A DNA stretch of 42,477 nucleotides from Candidatus Vogelbacteria bacterium (GTDB lineage Bacteria > Patescibacteriota > Minisyncoccia > Phycocordibacterales > XYD1-FULL-46-19): the NCBI GenBank assembly GCA_016188295.1, contig JACPIA010000004.1, forward strand, positions 1 to 42,477. The letters are read 5' to 3'. Numbering within the stretch: the stretch's first letter is position 1; every line of letters starts with the position of its first letter. The notes below the pieces were generated by a model. It saw nothing but the letters and a program-made list of their open reading frames with translations, had not been told where the DNA came from and did not search any database. The position numbers and the translations under genes are program-made. Below are positions 15,172 through 24,666 of the stretch, piece after piece.

Positions 15172-16185
15172 ATGCTTAAAGTTTATACTGGCAAGCCTTT
15201 ATTTGATCAGCCTCATATTGAGGCGCTTTATCCCAACTGGGGCCGGCGGTCGTCTACGCGTTGGTCCGATCAAGCTTTTAAATGTTTAACCGAGCCAGTG
15301 GTGGAGGTGGTGTCTGATCCAACATTGGCTGATTATTTGTTATTGCCTCATAATTGGAATTTGGTTAAAAATAATAAGGATTATTTAGCTGATTGGGAAA
15401 ATTTAATCAAATCAAGTGGCAAAAAAATAATTGTGTTTAATCCGGGTGATGATGGCGAGCCAGTAAAACTTAAAAATGCAATAATTTTTCGCCATTCTCA
15501 ATATCAATCAAGTCTACTGTCAAATGAGATTATTATGCCCGGATATGTGGAAGATTTAGGGGTAAGCGGAGTGACAGTACAGACTAAGCGACCAAAACCG
15601 ATTATTGGTTTTTGTGGTTGGGCCAAGTCGGCTTCCTGGTGGCAGAATCTAAAAACAATAATTAAAGCAGAAATCACCTATCCACTTTATAAACGTCAGG
15701 GCTTGTTCTGGAGGAAACGGATTTTAGGATTTTTGAAACAATCAAATTTAATTGATACAAATCTTATTATTCGTGGTAGTTACTCGGGGAATGAAAAGAC
15801 GATTGAACTTGATCCTAAGCTAGCACGGGAGGAATACATTAATAATGTTACTAATTCTGATTTTACTTTATGTGTCCGTGGGGATGGCAATTTCTCAACG
15901 CGGTTTTATGAGGTGTTGAGTTTAGGACGCCTACCGCTCTTTATTGATACTGATTGTGTCTTGCCGTTAGAAGATAAAATAAATTATGACGAGATAATGG
16001 TTAGAGTAAATTATCTTGATCTAAAACAAGTTGATCAAATAATTAGCCAAGCCTACCAATCTTGGTCGGAGGCGGAATACGCGATCCGTCAACAGAAAGC
16101 TCGAGAAATCTTTGAGCAATATTTACGTCTAGATAAATTTTTAACACTTACTCTAACTAAAGAGTTTTTAAGACAATATGCTTAA
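15172..16185 (+). CDS. Exostosin-like (GT47-type) glycosyltransferase
   Basis: The 337-residue protein ends with the exostosin pattern: SDFTLCVRGDGNFSTRFYEV, then LSLGRLPLFIDTDCVLPLED, then a hydrophobic stretch before the C-terminus. In that family this is the nucleotide-sugar-binding half of a GT-B fold. The N-terminal part includes IIGFCGWAKSASWWQN. Exostosin-type enzymes are best known in eukaryotic heparan and plant wall synthesis but occur in bacterial surface-glycan loci. It sits 16 nt after a methyltransferase gene and overlaps the next by 8 nt. Confidence 0.75.
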   Translation: MLKVYTGKPLFDQPHIEALYPNWGRRSSTRWSDQAFKCLTEPVVEVVSDPTLADYLLLPHNWNLVKNNKDYLADWENLIKSSGKKIIVFNPGDDGEPVKLKNAIIFRHSQYQSSLLSNEIIMPGYVEDLGVSGVTVQTKRPKPIIGFCGWAKSASWWQNLKTIIKAEITYPLYKRQGLFWRKRILGFLKQSNLIDTNLIIRGSYSGNEKTIELDPKLAREEYINNVTNSDFTLCVRGDGNFSTRFYEVLSLGRLPLFIDTDCVLPLEDKINYDEIMVRVNYLDLKQVDQIISQAYQSWSEAEYAIRQQKAREIFEQYLRLDKFLTLTLTKEFLRQYA

Positions 16186-17584
16186 AAAGATCTGTTTAAT
16201 TTTGTTAGGCTGTTTAGCTCTCTTTTTTGTGGGGTATCGTTTAACTGAGAGTCCACCAACTTGGATGGATGAGGGGATCATTATTCAATCAGCTCGGAGT
16301 GTTGCTCAAAATGGAGTATTTGGTTTGCCAGAGGCACCGGGTCAATTTGTGACGGGCAGTTTTTTGACTACTGGTTATCCGGTGGTGTATCCAATTGCCC
16401 TAGTGTTTAAATTAGCAGGAGTTGGTCTCTTTCAAGCGCGTTTAGTAATGGCCGCTTACATTCTATTATTGTTAGTCTTGGTCTATTTTTTAGCGCTTAA
16501 AATTAATGGTAATAATTGGTTTAGTTTAACAACCTTAGCTCTTCTAGTCACTTTTGCGCCACTTTACGGCCAAGGACGCAATGTTTTGGGTGAGGTGCCG
16601 GGTATCTTTTTTATGTTGGTGTCGATATGGTGCTGGTATTGGCTGGCTGATCGGCCCAGTAAATGGTTAGCTAGTCTGGCGGGAGTATCCCTAGGTTTAG
16701 CTTTAGTGACCAAGCCAACTTTCTTACCATTACTACCAGCTGGTATTCTTACTATCGCTTTATTTATTTATCGCCGACAATTATCTTGGGCGCAAAGTAT
16801 TTGGACAATGATAGGCGCTATTATTCCGTTGATTATTTTTTACTTTGCTCAATTATCTAGTGAATCATTTGCTCAAATATTGGCATTTTACAGCAATCCT
16901 CACGCAGTTTCATTAGTCGAGATTATTAAAGCAAATATTTATCGTTTAACAACCGAATTAGAGTCGGTTTATTGTTTGTTATTACTATTAGTATGGTGGA
17001 GTAGTCTGGTTGGTCGTTGGTATTTAAAACAATCAGTAAAGTCAGCTGAAATTGGTGCCGCTCTAGCATCCTCATTCTTAATGTTGGCTTATTTACAGAC
17101 AGTAGGGTATTATCGCTATTTTTTGGCGCCAGAGATTTTAGGTTTAATATACTTGCCCAGCTCACTTAAGTGGTGGTGTGAGCAATTTTCGTCGTTAATC
17201 GTGCGGAGAGTTATGCTTATAGGTCTATTTATTTTGATTGTTTTTCAATTCAATCAGAGTGTGTTTTATTCCTGGGTGGCTAAACATTACGCTAGCCAGC
17301 GTGCAGCCTCATTAACCACTTATTTTAAACAGCCAGAGCATCAACAAACTTACTTTTTATATCAGGCACCAGTGGCGGCTACTTTTTTAGGAAATAAAGA
17401 CTATTATCAGTATTTACTAATTACCCCTAAGGTAATTATTGGCGGGGAGTGGCAAAATAACCCGCCAGCTGATGTTTCGGTGGTACTACCTCAAGATCTT
17501 GATTTAAATAATTTGGCTTGGGCTGAAGATTATGAAACAGTCGATTTGGTTGATCAGTTTAGAATTTTAGAGCCAAAATATTAA
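16178..17584 (+). CDS. GT-C membrane glycosyltransferase (GT39/ArnT-like)
   Basis: The 468-residue protein has about ten or more hydrophobic segments. After the first, an outside-facing loop carries ESPPTWMDEGI (Asp31-Glu32), matching the catalytic D-E motif of protein mannosyltransferase/ArnT-type enzymes. The next loop has TTGYPVVYPIALVF. The C-terminal about 90 residues form a soluble domain. Such enzymes use polyprenyl-phosphate sugars and transfer them outside the membrane to lipid or protein. In the same operon, a DPM1-like synthase (18704) could supply the donor. Confidence 0.78.
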   Translation: MLKKICLILLGCLALFFVGYRLTESPPTWMDEGIIIQSARSVAQNGVFGLPEAPGQFVTGSFLTTGYPVVYPIALVFKLAGVGLFQARLVMAAYILLLLVLVYFLALKINGNNWFSLTTLALLVTFAPLYGQGRNVLGEVPGIFFMLVSIWCWYWLADRPSKWLASLAGVSLGLALVTKPTFLPLLPAGILTIALFIYRRQLSWAQSIWTMIGAIIPLIIFYFAQLSSESFAQILAFYSNPHAVSLVEIIKANIYRLTTELESVYCLLLLLVWWSSLVGRWYLKQSVKSAEIGAALASSFLMLAYLQTVGYYRYFLAPEILGLIYLPSSLKWWCEQFSSLIVRRVMLIGLFILIVFQFNQSVFYSWVAKHYASQRAASLTTYFKQPEHQQTYFLYQAPVAATFLGNKDYYQYLLITPKVIIGGEWQNNPPADVSVVLPQDLDLNNLAWAEDYETVDLVDQFRILEPKY

Positions 17585-17591
17585 ATTTATT

Positions 17592-18707
17592 ATGAATCTT
17601 GTTTTTGTCGCTAATAATCGTCTACCGACGGAAAAAGCTCATGGTTGGCAAATTGCTAAAACTTGTGAGGCTTTGGCGGTTAATGGCGTTAAAGTAACTT
17701 TAATCACTCCTAAAGTTAAACGCTATGAAGAAGTCGATTTACACCAGTATTATCGGTTAGAATCAAATTTTAATAACATTGCTTTGTCGGTGCCCTATTT
17801 ACTTAATCTAGGAATAATTGGTTTTTCTCTTCGTTCATTATGGTTAGGAGTAAAAACAAGTTGGTGGATTAGAGAACAAAAAATAGATTTTATTTATTCT
17901 CGCGATTTATTAACACTTATGATTTGTCGCTTATTTGGGTATAAGACCGTTTGGGAAGCTCATGATGTTCGTCATCGTTTGATTACTTACTTCGGTTTAA
18001 AATTTACTGCCGGTTTAGTAGTGATTACTAATGGTTTAAAACAGGTTTATAATGATCATTTTAGTTACTTTAAAAAAATATTGGTTGCGGCGGACGGGGT
18101 GGAGGTGTCAGATTTTGATCTTAAATTAACTAAATCAGAGGCGAGAGCTAAATTAGGATTACCACTTAATAAACAATTAATCGTTTACACCGGGCATTTA
18201 TATAGCTGGAAAGGGGTTGATACTTTAGCCGAAGCGACCAAACAATTAACGGATAATCAGTTGGTAGTGTTGGTTGGCGGTACGGAAGTAGATTTAAAAC
18301 GATTTAAATCGGCTCAAACTAATAATGATCGCATACTAATCTGTGGTCATCAGCCTCACCATTTAATCCCGTTTTATTTACAAGCTGCAGATGTGTTAGT
18401 GTTGCCCAACTCTGGCCGAGAAGCAATATCCAAATATTACACCTCACCCCTTAAACTGTTTGAATATATGGCCAGCAATCGGCCGATTATTGCCTCTGAT
18501 CTACCCTCAATTAGGGAAATTTTAGATAATGATAATGCCTTTTTGGTGCCAGCTGATGAGGTTACTATTTTGGCCAATGCAATAAAGCAAACTTTAGAAA
18601 ATGAGGATTTGGCCCGGGCTAAAGCATCGAAGGCTAAGTTGGATGTTACCAATTACACTTGGGATAAACGAGCCGAGCGGATCAAGCGTTATCTACAAAC
18701 TTTATGA
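17592..18707 (+). CDS. GT4-family glycosyltransferase
   Basis: The 371-residue GT-B protein begins MNLVFVANNRLPTEKAHGWQ and has DFIYSRDLLTLMICRLFGYK (acceptor side). The donor domain holds IVYTGHLYSWKGVDTLAEAT, then VLPNSGREAISKYYTSPLKL-FEYMASNRPIIASDLPSIRE. The S-P-L-K-L-F-E-Y-M pattern is the GT4 variant in which Lys and Glu bind the donor. It starts 7 nt after the GT-C gene and shares an ATGA overlap with the next gene. Its sugar is unknown. Confidence 0.85.
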   Translation: MNLVFVANNRLPTEKAHGWQIAKTCEALAVNGVKVTLITPKVKRYEEVDLHQYYRLESNFNNIALSVPYLLNLGIIGFSLRSLWLGVKTSWWIREQKIDFIYSRDLLTLMICRLFGYKTVWEAHDVRHRLITYFGLKFTAGLVVITNGLKQVYNDHFSYFKKILVAADGVEVSDFDLKLTKSEARAKLGLPLNKQLIVYTGHLYSWKGVDTLAEATKQLTDNQLVVLVGGTEVDLKRFKSAQTNNDRILICGHQPHHLIPFYLQAADVLVLPNSGREAISKYYTSPLKLFEYMASNRPIIASDLPSIREILDNDNAFLVPADEVTILANAIKQTLENEDLARAKASKAKLDVTNYTWDKRAERIKRYLQTL

Positions 18708-19402
18708 ATATAACCATCGTTATTCCTACTTATAATGAGCGAGAAAATATTGCGCTTTTAATTCCTAAATTAGCGGGAGTGGTTCCAGAAGCTAAAATTT
18801 TAGTGGTGGATGATAATTCGCCTGATGGTACCGGGGCCCTAGTTTGTGATTTGATGTCTGAATATCGTAATTTAGCGATATTGGCTCGTCCTAGTAAAGA
18901 AGGTCTCGGTAAGGCTTATATCGAAGCTTTTAAACAGGTTTTAGTGGATCAGACCACGGAGGTGGTGATTATGATGGATGCCGATGGTTCACATGGTCCC
19001 CAATATTTACCGGCCATGTTGGCTAAACTTAATCAAGCCGAGGTAATAGTGGGCTCGCGTTACTGTGTCGGTGGGGGGACACTTGGTTGGGAATTGTGGC
19101 GCCGAGCGCTTAGTTTTTGTGGTAATATTTATTGTCGAATGATTACTGGTATACCTATTACCGACTGTACTGGTGGTTTTAATGTGATATCGACTCGTTT
19201 TTTGCGACAGGTTAATTTAGCAGTGATGGATATGTCTGGTTACGCTTTTATTATGGAATTAAAATATCTATTATACAAAACTGGCGCTCGATTTGTTGAA
19301 GTGCCGATTATTTTTAGAAACCGGATTGGTGGTGAATCAAAACTATCCGGGCATATTATTAGCGAGGGTATCATCGCTCCACTTAAGATGAGATTTAAAT
19401 AG
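18704..19402 (+). CDS. GT2 dolichyl/polyprenyl-phosphate mannose synthase-like (DPM1-type)
   Basis: The 232-residue protein has the DPM1 layout without membrane segments. It starts MNITIVIPTYNERENIALLI, then VVDDNSPDGTGALV, the metal-binding MMDADGSHGPQYLP, GSRYCVGGG, TDCTGGFN and the final FRNRIGGESKLS. DPM1-type enzymes move a sugar from GDP- or UDP-sugar to polyprenyl phosphate on the cytoplasmic face. The lipid-linked sugar is then the donor for GT-C enzymes, which are plentiful here. Mannose versus another hexose cannot be decided from sequence. Confidence 0.88.
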   Translation: MNITIVIPTYNERENIALLIPKLAGVVPEAKILVVDDNSPDGTGALVCDLMSEYRNLAILARPSKEGLGKAYIEAFKQVLVDQTTEVVIMMDADGSHGPQYLPAMLAKLNQAEVIVGSRYCVGGGTLGWELWRRALSFCGNIYCRMITGIPITDCTGGFNVISTRFLRQVNLAVMDMSGYAFIMELKYLLYKTGARFVEVPIIFRNRIGGESKLSGHIISEGIIAPLKMRFK

Positions 19403-19443
19403 CTGGTAGGTGAATAACAATATGTTAGGATTGCTAAATATAA

Positions 19444-20178
19444 ATGAGAGAAACTAAGCCAGAATTATCAGTGGTGGTGTTATGTTATCGATCGGGCAAT
19501 TTTGCTGCCGTATTTTCTCGTCAGCTGAAGGAAATATTGGAAAAAAATCACATCGACTATGAGTTAATTTTAGTAGGCAATTATAAAAAAGGGTCCGATA
19601 ATCAAGATCGAACTCCAGCCACTGTTAGAGTTTTGGCTCAGCAGGATGAGAAAATTGTCGCAGTGGTGCGAGAAAAAGAGGGTATGATGGGTTGGGATAT
19701 GCGTTCAGGTTTCGAGGTGGTCACGGGAGATACTGTTGCGGTTATTGATGGTGATGGACAGATGCCACCAGAAGACATTATTAAGGTCTATACTAAGTTT
19801 AAATCGGGTGATTTTGATATTGGCAAAACTTATCGTGATACTAGATTAGACGGTTTTGTTAGGGTAGTAGTCTCATTGATTTATAATAGTTTCTTAAGGT
19901 TTCTTTTTCCAAGAGTTAAAGTTAAGGACATAAATTCTAAGCCTAAAATTATTAAACGAGAGGTTCTTAGAAAACTCAAATTAAATTCTGATGATTGGTT
20001 TATTGACGCCGAGATTATTATTAAGGCAACTTATCTGGGTATGTCGGTGGTTGAGGTTCCGACTCAATTTTATCCCAATAACGAGCGATCTTCTTTTGTA
20101 GGCTTAGCCACAATTTTAGAATTTATTGGTAATTTAATTAGCTATCGGATCAGGTTATTTATTGAAAAAAAGCCTTAG
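19444..20178 (+). CDS. GT2-family glycosyltransferase
   Basis: The 244-residue soluble GT-A protein starts PELSVVVLCYRSGNFAAVFS. It has the nucleotide-binding VIDGDGQMPPEDI (D-x-D) and NSKPKIIKREVL, and a C-terminal VEVPTQFYPNNERSSF similar to the end of polyprenyl-phosphate sugar synthases. The usual N-terminal D-D-x-S/D-x-D segment is replaced by ELILVGNYKKGSDNQ, so it is a diverged member. It follows the DPM1-like gene after 41 nt. A weak -10-like TAAATA lies just before the ATG, too close to be convincing. Confidence 0.78.
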   Translation: MRETKPELSVVVLCYRSGNFAAVFSRQLKEILEKNHIDYELILVGNYKKGSDNQDRTPATVRVLAQQDEKIVAVVREKEGMMGWDMRSGFEVVTGDTVAVIDGDGQMPPEDIIKVYTKFKSGDFDIGKTYRDTRLDGFVRVVVSLIYNSFLRFLFPRVKVKDINSKPKIIKREVLRKLKLNSDDWFIDAEIIIKATYLGMSVVEVPTQFYPNNERSSFVGLATILEFIGNLISYRIRLFIEKKP

Positions 20179-20180
20179 TT

Positions 20181-20189
20181 TGCTATATT
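20181..20189 (+). promoter_or_regulatory. Extended -10 promoter inside the glycan operon
   Basis: TGC-TATATT ends 9 nt before ATG 20199, in the 20-nt gap after the 19444 gene stop. The predicted start lies about 2-3 nt before the ATG, so this internal transcript would be almost leaderless. Confidence 0.45.
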
Positions 20190-20198
20190 AGGGTGGTT

Positions 20199-22193
20199 AT
20201 GGAATTGCTCTCGACGACTGTTTTCTTAGTGGTAGCTGTTTTTTTTGGTTACGTTTTAGGGCGCTATGTCCTAGATGAAAATCGGGTTTTTGTCCTAGTA
20301 CCAGTTTCGATCATCCTTGGAATTAATGGCTATATTTTTCTAATTAATACGGGGTCATATCTTATACCAATCAGGGTTAATGTCTGGGTTGTATTTGCTT
20401 TTATTGCGGCTCTGTCTTTGGGTGTTTTTATTTGGCGGCGTCAGAAGGTGATGACACTTGCCTCTATCTTTACTGCTAAACAACTCTGGGTTCTGTTTGG
20501 GGTGGCGGTGTTCATCTCGCTCTCTTCTGGTTTGATTGCTATTAAATCATTAGCCCTCGATGATCTTAATATTGCTCATTTGCCACTAGCAAGGACTATT
20601 ACGGAAGGCAATTTCCCGGTGATGGATCCTAGTGCTCCGAATCACATTCTTTCTACACACTATGGCCCTGATTTAGTTGCAGCTGTTTTTAATTTAGTCA
20701 CCAAAATCCCTTTGTGGCTTGCTTACGATTTACAAATTTTTCTCTTTAGTGGAGCGCTTTTCCTAATGCTCTTTGTTTTGGTTTATGATGTGACTAAACG
20801 ATACAGAGCGTCAATGGTAGCCGCGTCCCTCTTTCTTTTTGGTACCGGTTTACAATGGTTATATTTTTTTACTGAAGGTATACCCGTCTTGTGGCAGCGC
20901 TATGTTAATGGCGAGGCGGTGATAGCTCCCTGGCGTTTTCTGGCGGATATCGCTTTTCCTCAATTGAATACTAGTTATATCTATAGTATGCATAATCATT
21001 CTATAGTGGTTGGGGTACCGATGCTTATTCTTGCTTTATGGCTGTACTTTAAATCTCTTTCGACTAATACTACTCGCCAATCCATCAGCTATGTTATTTT
21101 TTCTGCTTTCGCTTATGCCTATGTGGCCCTTAACTTGGAGCCACATTTTGTGATTACTTTTTTGGCGTTTTTGACGTTATTAGTTATTGCCTTTATTGAT
21201 CGGTGGTTTTCCTGGTTAGGTGACACCTTTTCTTTGATACGATCGAAAGTTTTTTTACGTAATACCATTATCTTGCTAGTAATCAGTGTTGGCTTATCTC
21301 TGGTCCAAGGGGGGATTATTACCTCCCTTTTCCAAGACAACGATCATGCTAGTATTGTTTTGGTTAAAGATTGGCAGGAGTTTACTTACTTTAATTTGGC
21401 TCCCGATCCCGCTGGTCTAAATGATCCCAACACTTTTATCTATCTTTTGAGCTTTGATTTCTTTGTACAGTTTGGTTTACCACTTTTGCTAATTATCCCA
21501 GCCTTAATCTATTTTCTTAAAAGAAAAAATGGAGAATTTCTTTTTATTGCCATTATGGCTTTGGGGGCATTTGTGGTGCCATTTTTGTTTAGACTACCAT
21601 TAAGAAATTGGGAAATGTCTCGGTTTTTTCTCATTGCTATCCCGTGGTTTTGTTTAACTATTGGAGTATTTCTCGAGGCTAAGTATCGAGCGGCGATTTC
21701 TTTATCTGGCCGCAGAGGGGTAATAGTGCTAGGAATATTGGTAGGTTTGACTGGAGTAATTTCACATTTAATGTTTACAATATCTAATTTAGATCGATTT
21801 GGTCAGATTAGCCCACTTATTATGCGGCCGCCAGCTCCCAGTGCGGTTGATGCTCCGGCTTACAATTGGATTAATGATAATACAACCCTTAAGGATAGGT
21901 TTTTCCCATATGATACAGAGTTTATTCGTTTTACTGGACGTTACACCCCAGGTGCGCCCTATAATTTTACTTTTAGTCAACGTGAGGTTGAACGCTCGTG
22001 GTACAACCAAATTATTAGCGACTGTTCGCTTGAAGCGTTTCACTTTTTTGAGATCAATTATTTATACGTTAGTCCTGAATTTCCAATTAAAAATATCAAT
22101 GCTTGTCTTAAAAAATTGAAGGCCCAACCAGTCTATGAATTGGTATTAGATGACAATTACCGCCGGGTCTATCGTTTACCAAGTAACTATTAA
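20199..22193 (+). CDS. Large multi-spanning membrane protein, GT-C-like
   Basis: The 664-residue product has about a dozen or more hydrophobic segments and a soluble C-terminal domain of about 120 residues (from APAYNWINDNTTLKDRFF onward). The first large outer loop carries LALDDLNIAHLPLARTITEG and NHILSTHYGPDL; the paired Asp in LDDLN sits where GT-C enzymes keep catalytic acids. The C-terminal W-I-N-D-N-T stretch has a counterpart (W-F-N-Q-N-T) in the next gene, so the two are probably related. Leucine codons differ from the neighbour: in the first 21 Leu I count TTA 3 and CTN 14, against 8 and 7 of 18 at the start of the 22196 gene. The ATG is preferred over GTG 20193 because of the promoter position. 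Confidence 0.6.
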   Translation: MELLSTTVFLVVAVFFGYVLGRYVLDENRVFVLVPVSIILGINGYIFLINTGSYLIPIRVNVWVVFAFIAALSLGVFIWRRQKVMTLASIFTAKQLWVLFGVAVFISLSSGLIAIKSLALDDLNIAHLPLARTITEGNFPVMDPSAPNHILSTHYGPDLVAAVFNLVTKIPLWLAYDLQIFLFSGALFLMLFVLVYDVTKRYRASMVAASLFLFGTGLQWLYFFTEGIPVLWQRYVNGEAVIAPWRFLADIAFPQLNTSYIYSMHNHSIVVGVPMLILALWLYFKSLSTNTTRQSISYVIFSAFAYAYVALNLEPHFVITFLAFLTLLVIAFIDRWFSWLGDTFSLIRSKVFLRNTIILLVISVGLSLVQGGIITSLFQDNDHASIVLVKDWQEFTYFNLAPDPAGLNDPNTFIYLLSFDFFVQFGLPLLLIIPALIYFLKRKNGEFLFIAIMALGAFVVPFLFRLPLRNWEMSRFFLIAIPWFCLTIGVFLEAKYRAAISLSGRRGVIVLGILVGLTGVISHLMFTISNLDRFGQISPLIMRPPAPSAVDAPAYNWINDNTTLKDRFFPYDTEFIRFTGRYTPGAPYNFTFSQREVERSWYNQIISDCSLEAFHFFEINYLYVSPEFPIKNINACLKKLKAQPVYELVLDDNYRRVYRLPSNY

Positions 22194-22195
22194 AA

Positions 22196-24652
22196 ATGAA
22201 AACGTTATCAATTATTATTCCAGCTTATAACGAGGCTTTAAGGTTACCCATTACTTTAGAAAAAATCAAAATATTTTTTGAGTCGGTTAAACCTTTTAGT
22301 TTAAAAGAAGTGATAGTGGTTGATGATGGCTCTAGTGATAATACGTCTCTAATCGCTAAAGATTTTACTGACAGGCTACCGGTCAAAGTTGTTACGCTAA
22401 ATAAAAATTGCGGTAAAGGGGCGGCGGTGCGAGCTGGGGTTAAAGCGGCTGTTAGCGACTGGGTATTTATCTACGATGCTGATGCCGCAACGCCAATTGA
22501 GGAATTGATTAATTTTTTTATTGCTAGTCAAAAAAGCGATATTGTGATCGGTTCGCGAGTTGGGCAGTCTGACCGTACAGTCGTAATGTCTCGGTGGCGG
22601 CGATTTGTTGGTTGGTGTTTCCACACCTTATGTGCGCCACTTTTGCCAGATATTGCTGATGCCTCTTGTGGCGCTAAACTTTTTTCTTACAAGGCCGCTC
22701 AGACGATTTTTAGTGAGCAAAAGCTCAATCGCTTTGCTTTTGACATTGAGATTTTATGGTTGGCTAAAAAGCTAGGTTATAAGATTGCCGAGTTACCGGT
22801 CGAGTGGTTTGCGGTCCCCGGCTCTAAGGTAAGTATCGTCCGAGATAGCTGGGAGATGTTTTGGTCGGTAATTAATTTATATTGGAGAGCCCTTAGATCG
22901 CGGCTACAGAAACATATCTGGGCTATTTTAGTAGCGATGTTGATCGGCGTGATCTATATCGCTCCTCACTTATATTTTGCGTACGATTTGGGAGATGAAT
23001 ATCAAGGAGTGTATATGTCTGGGTCTTATGATGAAGTTTTTTACTACAATTTAATCAGGCAGGTCTATGATGGGGAGTCGGTAGTTTTAAACCCTTATTT
23101 GGTGGAATATCCAGTTACCAGCATTAGCTCATTTTATCGGCCTATTGAATACACTATTGGATTAGTCGGTAAAACTCTCAATTTGTCAATCACTCAAATT
23201 GCTATTAGTTCTAAATTTATCTTTCCCGGCCTAATTTTTTTAACGATTTATCTTTTTGGCTACATTATCTCTGGTAGTCGGTCCGCTAGTTTAGTGGCTG
23301 GTATGGCGGTGTTATTAGGATCAGAGCTGGCTCCTTTAAATCTTGATTCAGCGTGGCGGACTTTGATTTTAGATAGCCCCTTCCATTCTTTTTTAACTTA
23401 TAATCGGCCGGTTAATCCCCAAATTAGTGTTATTTTCTTCTTTTCAAACCTTAGCCTATTGGCTCAAGTTTGGTTGTCACCGCACTTAAAGAGGTATGTG
23501 GTTTTAGCTGGTATCTTGACTGGTCTGTTGGCTTACATTTATTTTTTCTTTTGGAATTTTACTTTAATTTTAATTGGGCTGTTACTGCTCGCGGCCATTT
23601 TTAAGAAAGATAAATTATTAATTAAAAGTTTAGTTTCAGTGTTAGGGTTAAGTCTAGTGGTCTCTTTACCGTTTTTATTTAAAATGCTTGCGACTTTAAG
23701 TGTTGGTATCGCCAGTGTCCAAAAAAATTATGTTTTAACTCACCGGTTTATAGTCGAAAAGGTGATTTTGTTACCACTGTTATTATTAACCACTGTTTAC
23801 GCTTGGAATTATTTAATGACTAAACTTAATTATCCTTCTAAACGGGTATTTGTTTGGTTTGATCAAGCTAAATTTTACTTCTTATATATTTTAATCTGGG
23901 CCGGTTTTTGGGCCAGTAACCAGCAGATGATTCATGGTCACGAAGTCCAGCAACATCATTATCATTTTATGACAAATATTCCCGTCTTTATTATCGTGAC
24001 GGTAATAATTGGGACAATTTTCTTAAATCAATATTTTAATAGACTAAAACCGTATCTGATGGGCTTAAGTATTGTCATAATAATTTGGTCTGGTATTAGT
24101 GTACAGACATCATCATATCGCTTTTTACTGCCGTTATTTACTAATAGTCAAGCGTATGCCGGGGCTTTTAATTGGTTCAATCAAAATACCGCAGTCAATG
24201 AGGTGGTTTATGCCAGTCGTGAGTTGGAGGAATTGGTACCGATGTATACTCATAATGCTGTTTATGATGCTTTACATGCCAGTGTTTATCCGATACCTCT
24301 GGAACGTTTGGAGCATAATTATTTTTTAGGAATGATGTTAAATGGTGTTACGACTGGACAAGCTAAAGAGTATTTATATACTAATCGTAATGATGTCGGT
24401 CAGCGTATTTTTGAAGGTCAATATTGGCGGGCGGTCTGTGGCTCATTTGGCTGCTTCCCAGACACTGTCTTAGATGATTTAGTAACCAAGTACCAGCTTT
24501 TTGTAGCTAAACCCTTAGAGTGGCAATTTAGGCGCTACCAGGTCGACTATATGTTGTGGGATCAGTCTAAACATCCACAATGGCAATTAGACCGCCTTGG
24601 GTTTTTAAAAGAAGTGTGGTGTAAAGATAAATTGTCAATCTGGCGCTTTTAG
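22196..24652 (+). CDS. Fusion of GT2 polyprenyl-phosphate sugar synthase and GT-C-like membrane domain
   Basis: An 818-residue two-part protein. Residues 1 to about 235 are an ALG5/DPG-synthase-like GT2 domain: SIIIPAYNEALRLP, VVDDGSSDNT, NKNCGKGAAVRAGV, YDADAATP, GSRVGQSDR and DASCGAKLF. Residues from about 240 form a multi-spanning membrane domain whose first outer loop has YDLGDEYQGVYM and EVFYYNLIRQVYDGE. A C-terminal soluble region begins near AFNWFNQNTAVNEVVY. The natural reading is an enzyme that makes a lipid-linked sugar inside and passes it to a transferase domain acting outside. No stop or frameshift separates the halves. It begins 2 nt after the 20199 gene. Confidence 0.78.
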   Translation: MKTLSIIIPAYNEALRLPITLEKIKIFFESVKPFSLKEVIVVDDGSSDNTSLIAKDFTDRLPVKVVTLNKNCGKGAAVRAGVKAAVSDWVFIYDADAATPIEELINFFIASQKSDIVIGSRVGQSDRTVVMSRWRRFVGWCFHTLCAPLLPDIADASCGAKLFSYKAAQTIFSEQKLNRFAFDIEILWLAKKLGYKIAELPVEWFAVPGSKVSIVRDSWEMFWSVINLYWRALRSRLQKHIWAILVAMLIGVIYIAPHLYFAYDLGDEYQGVYMSGSYDEVFYYNLIRQVYDGESVVLNPYLVEYPVTSISSFYRPIEYTIGLVGKTLNLSITQIAISSKFIFPGLIFLTIYLFGYIISGSRSASLVAGMAVLLGSELAPLNLDSAWRTLILDSPFHSFLTYNRPVNPQISVIFFFSNLSLLAQVWLSPHLKRYVVLAGILTGLLAYIYFFFWNFTLILIGLLLLAAIFKKDKLLIKSLVSVLGLSLVVSLPFLFKMLATLSVGIASVQKNYVLTHRFIVEKVILLPLLLLTTVYAWNYLMTKLNYPSKRVFVWFDQAKFYFLYILIWAGFWASNQQMIHGHEVQQHHYHFMTNIPVFIIVTVIIGTIFLNQYFNRLKPYLMGLSIVIIIWSGISVQTSSYRFLLPLFTNSQAYAGAFNWFNQNTAVNEVVYASRELEELVPMYTHNAVYDALHASVYPIPLERLEHNYFLGMMLNGVTTGQAKEYLYTNRNDVGQRIFEGQYWRAVCGSFGCFPDTVLDDLVTKYQLFVAKPLEWQFRRYQVDYMLWDQSKHPQWQLDRLGFLKEVWCKDKLSIWRF

Positions 24653-24666
24653 ACTACTATACCAAC

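Noticed and set aside
21799-22119. 106-codon open frame inside the 20199 gene
   Set aside because: Out-of-frame shadow of a long membrane-protein gene; no start signal and no independent similarity.
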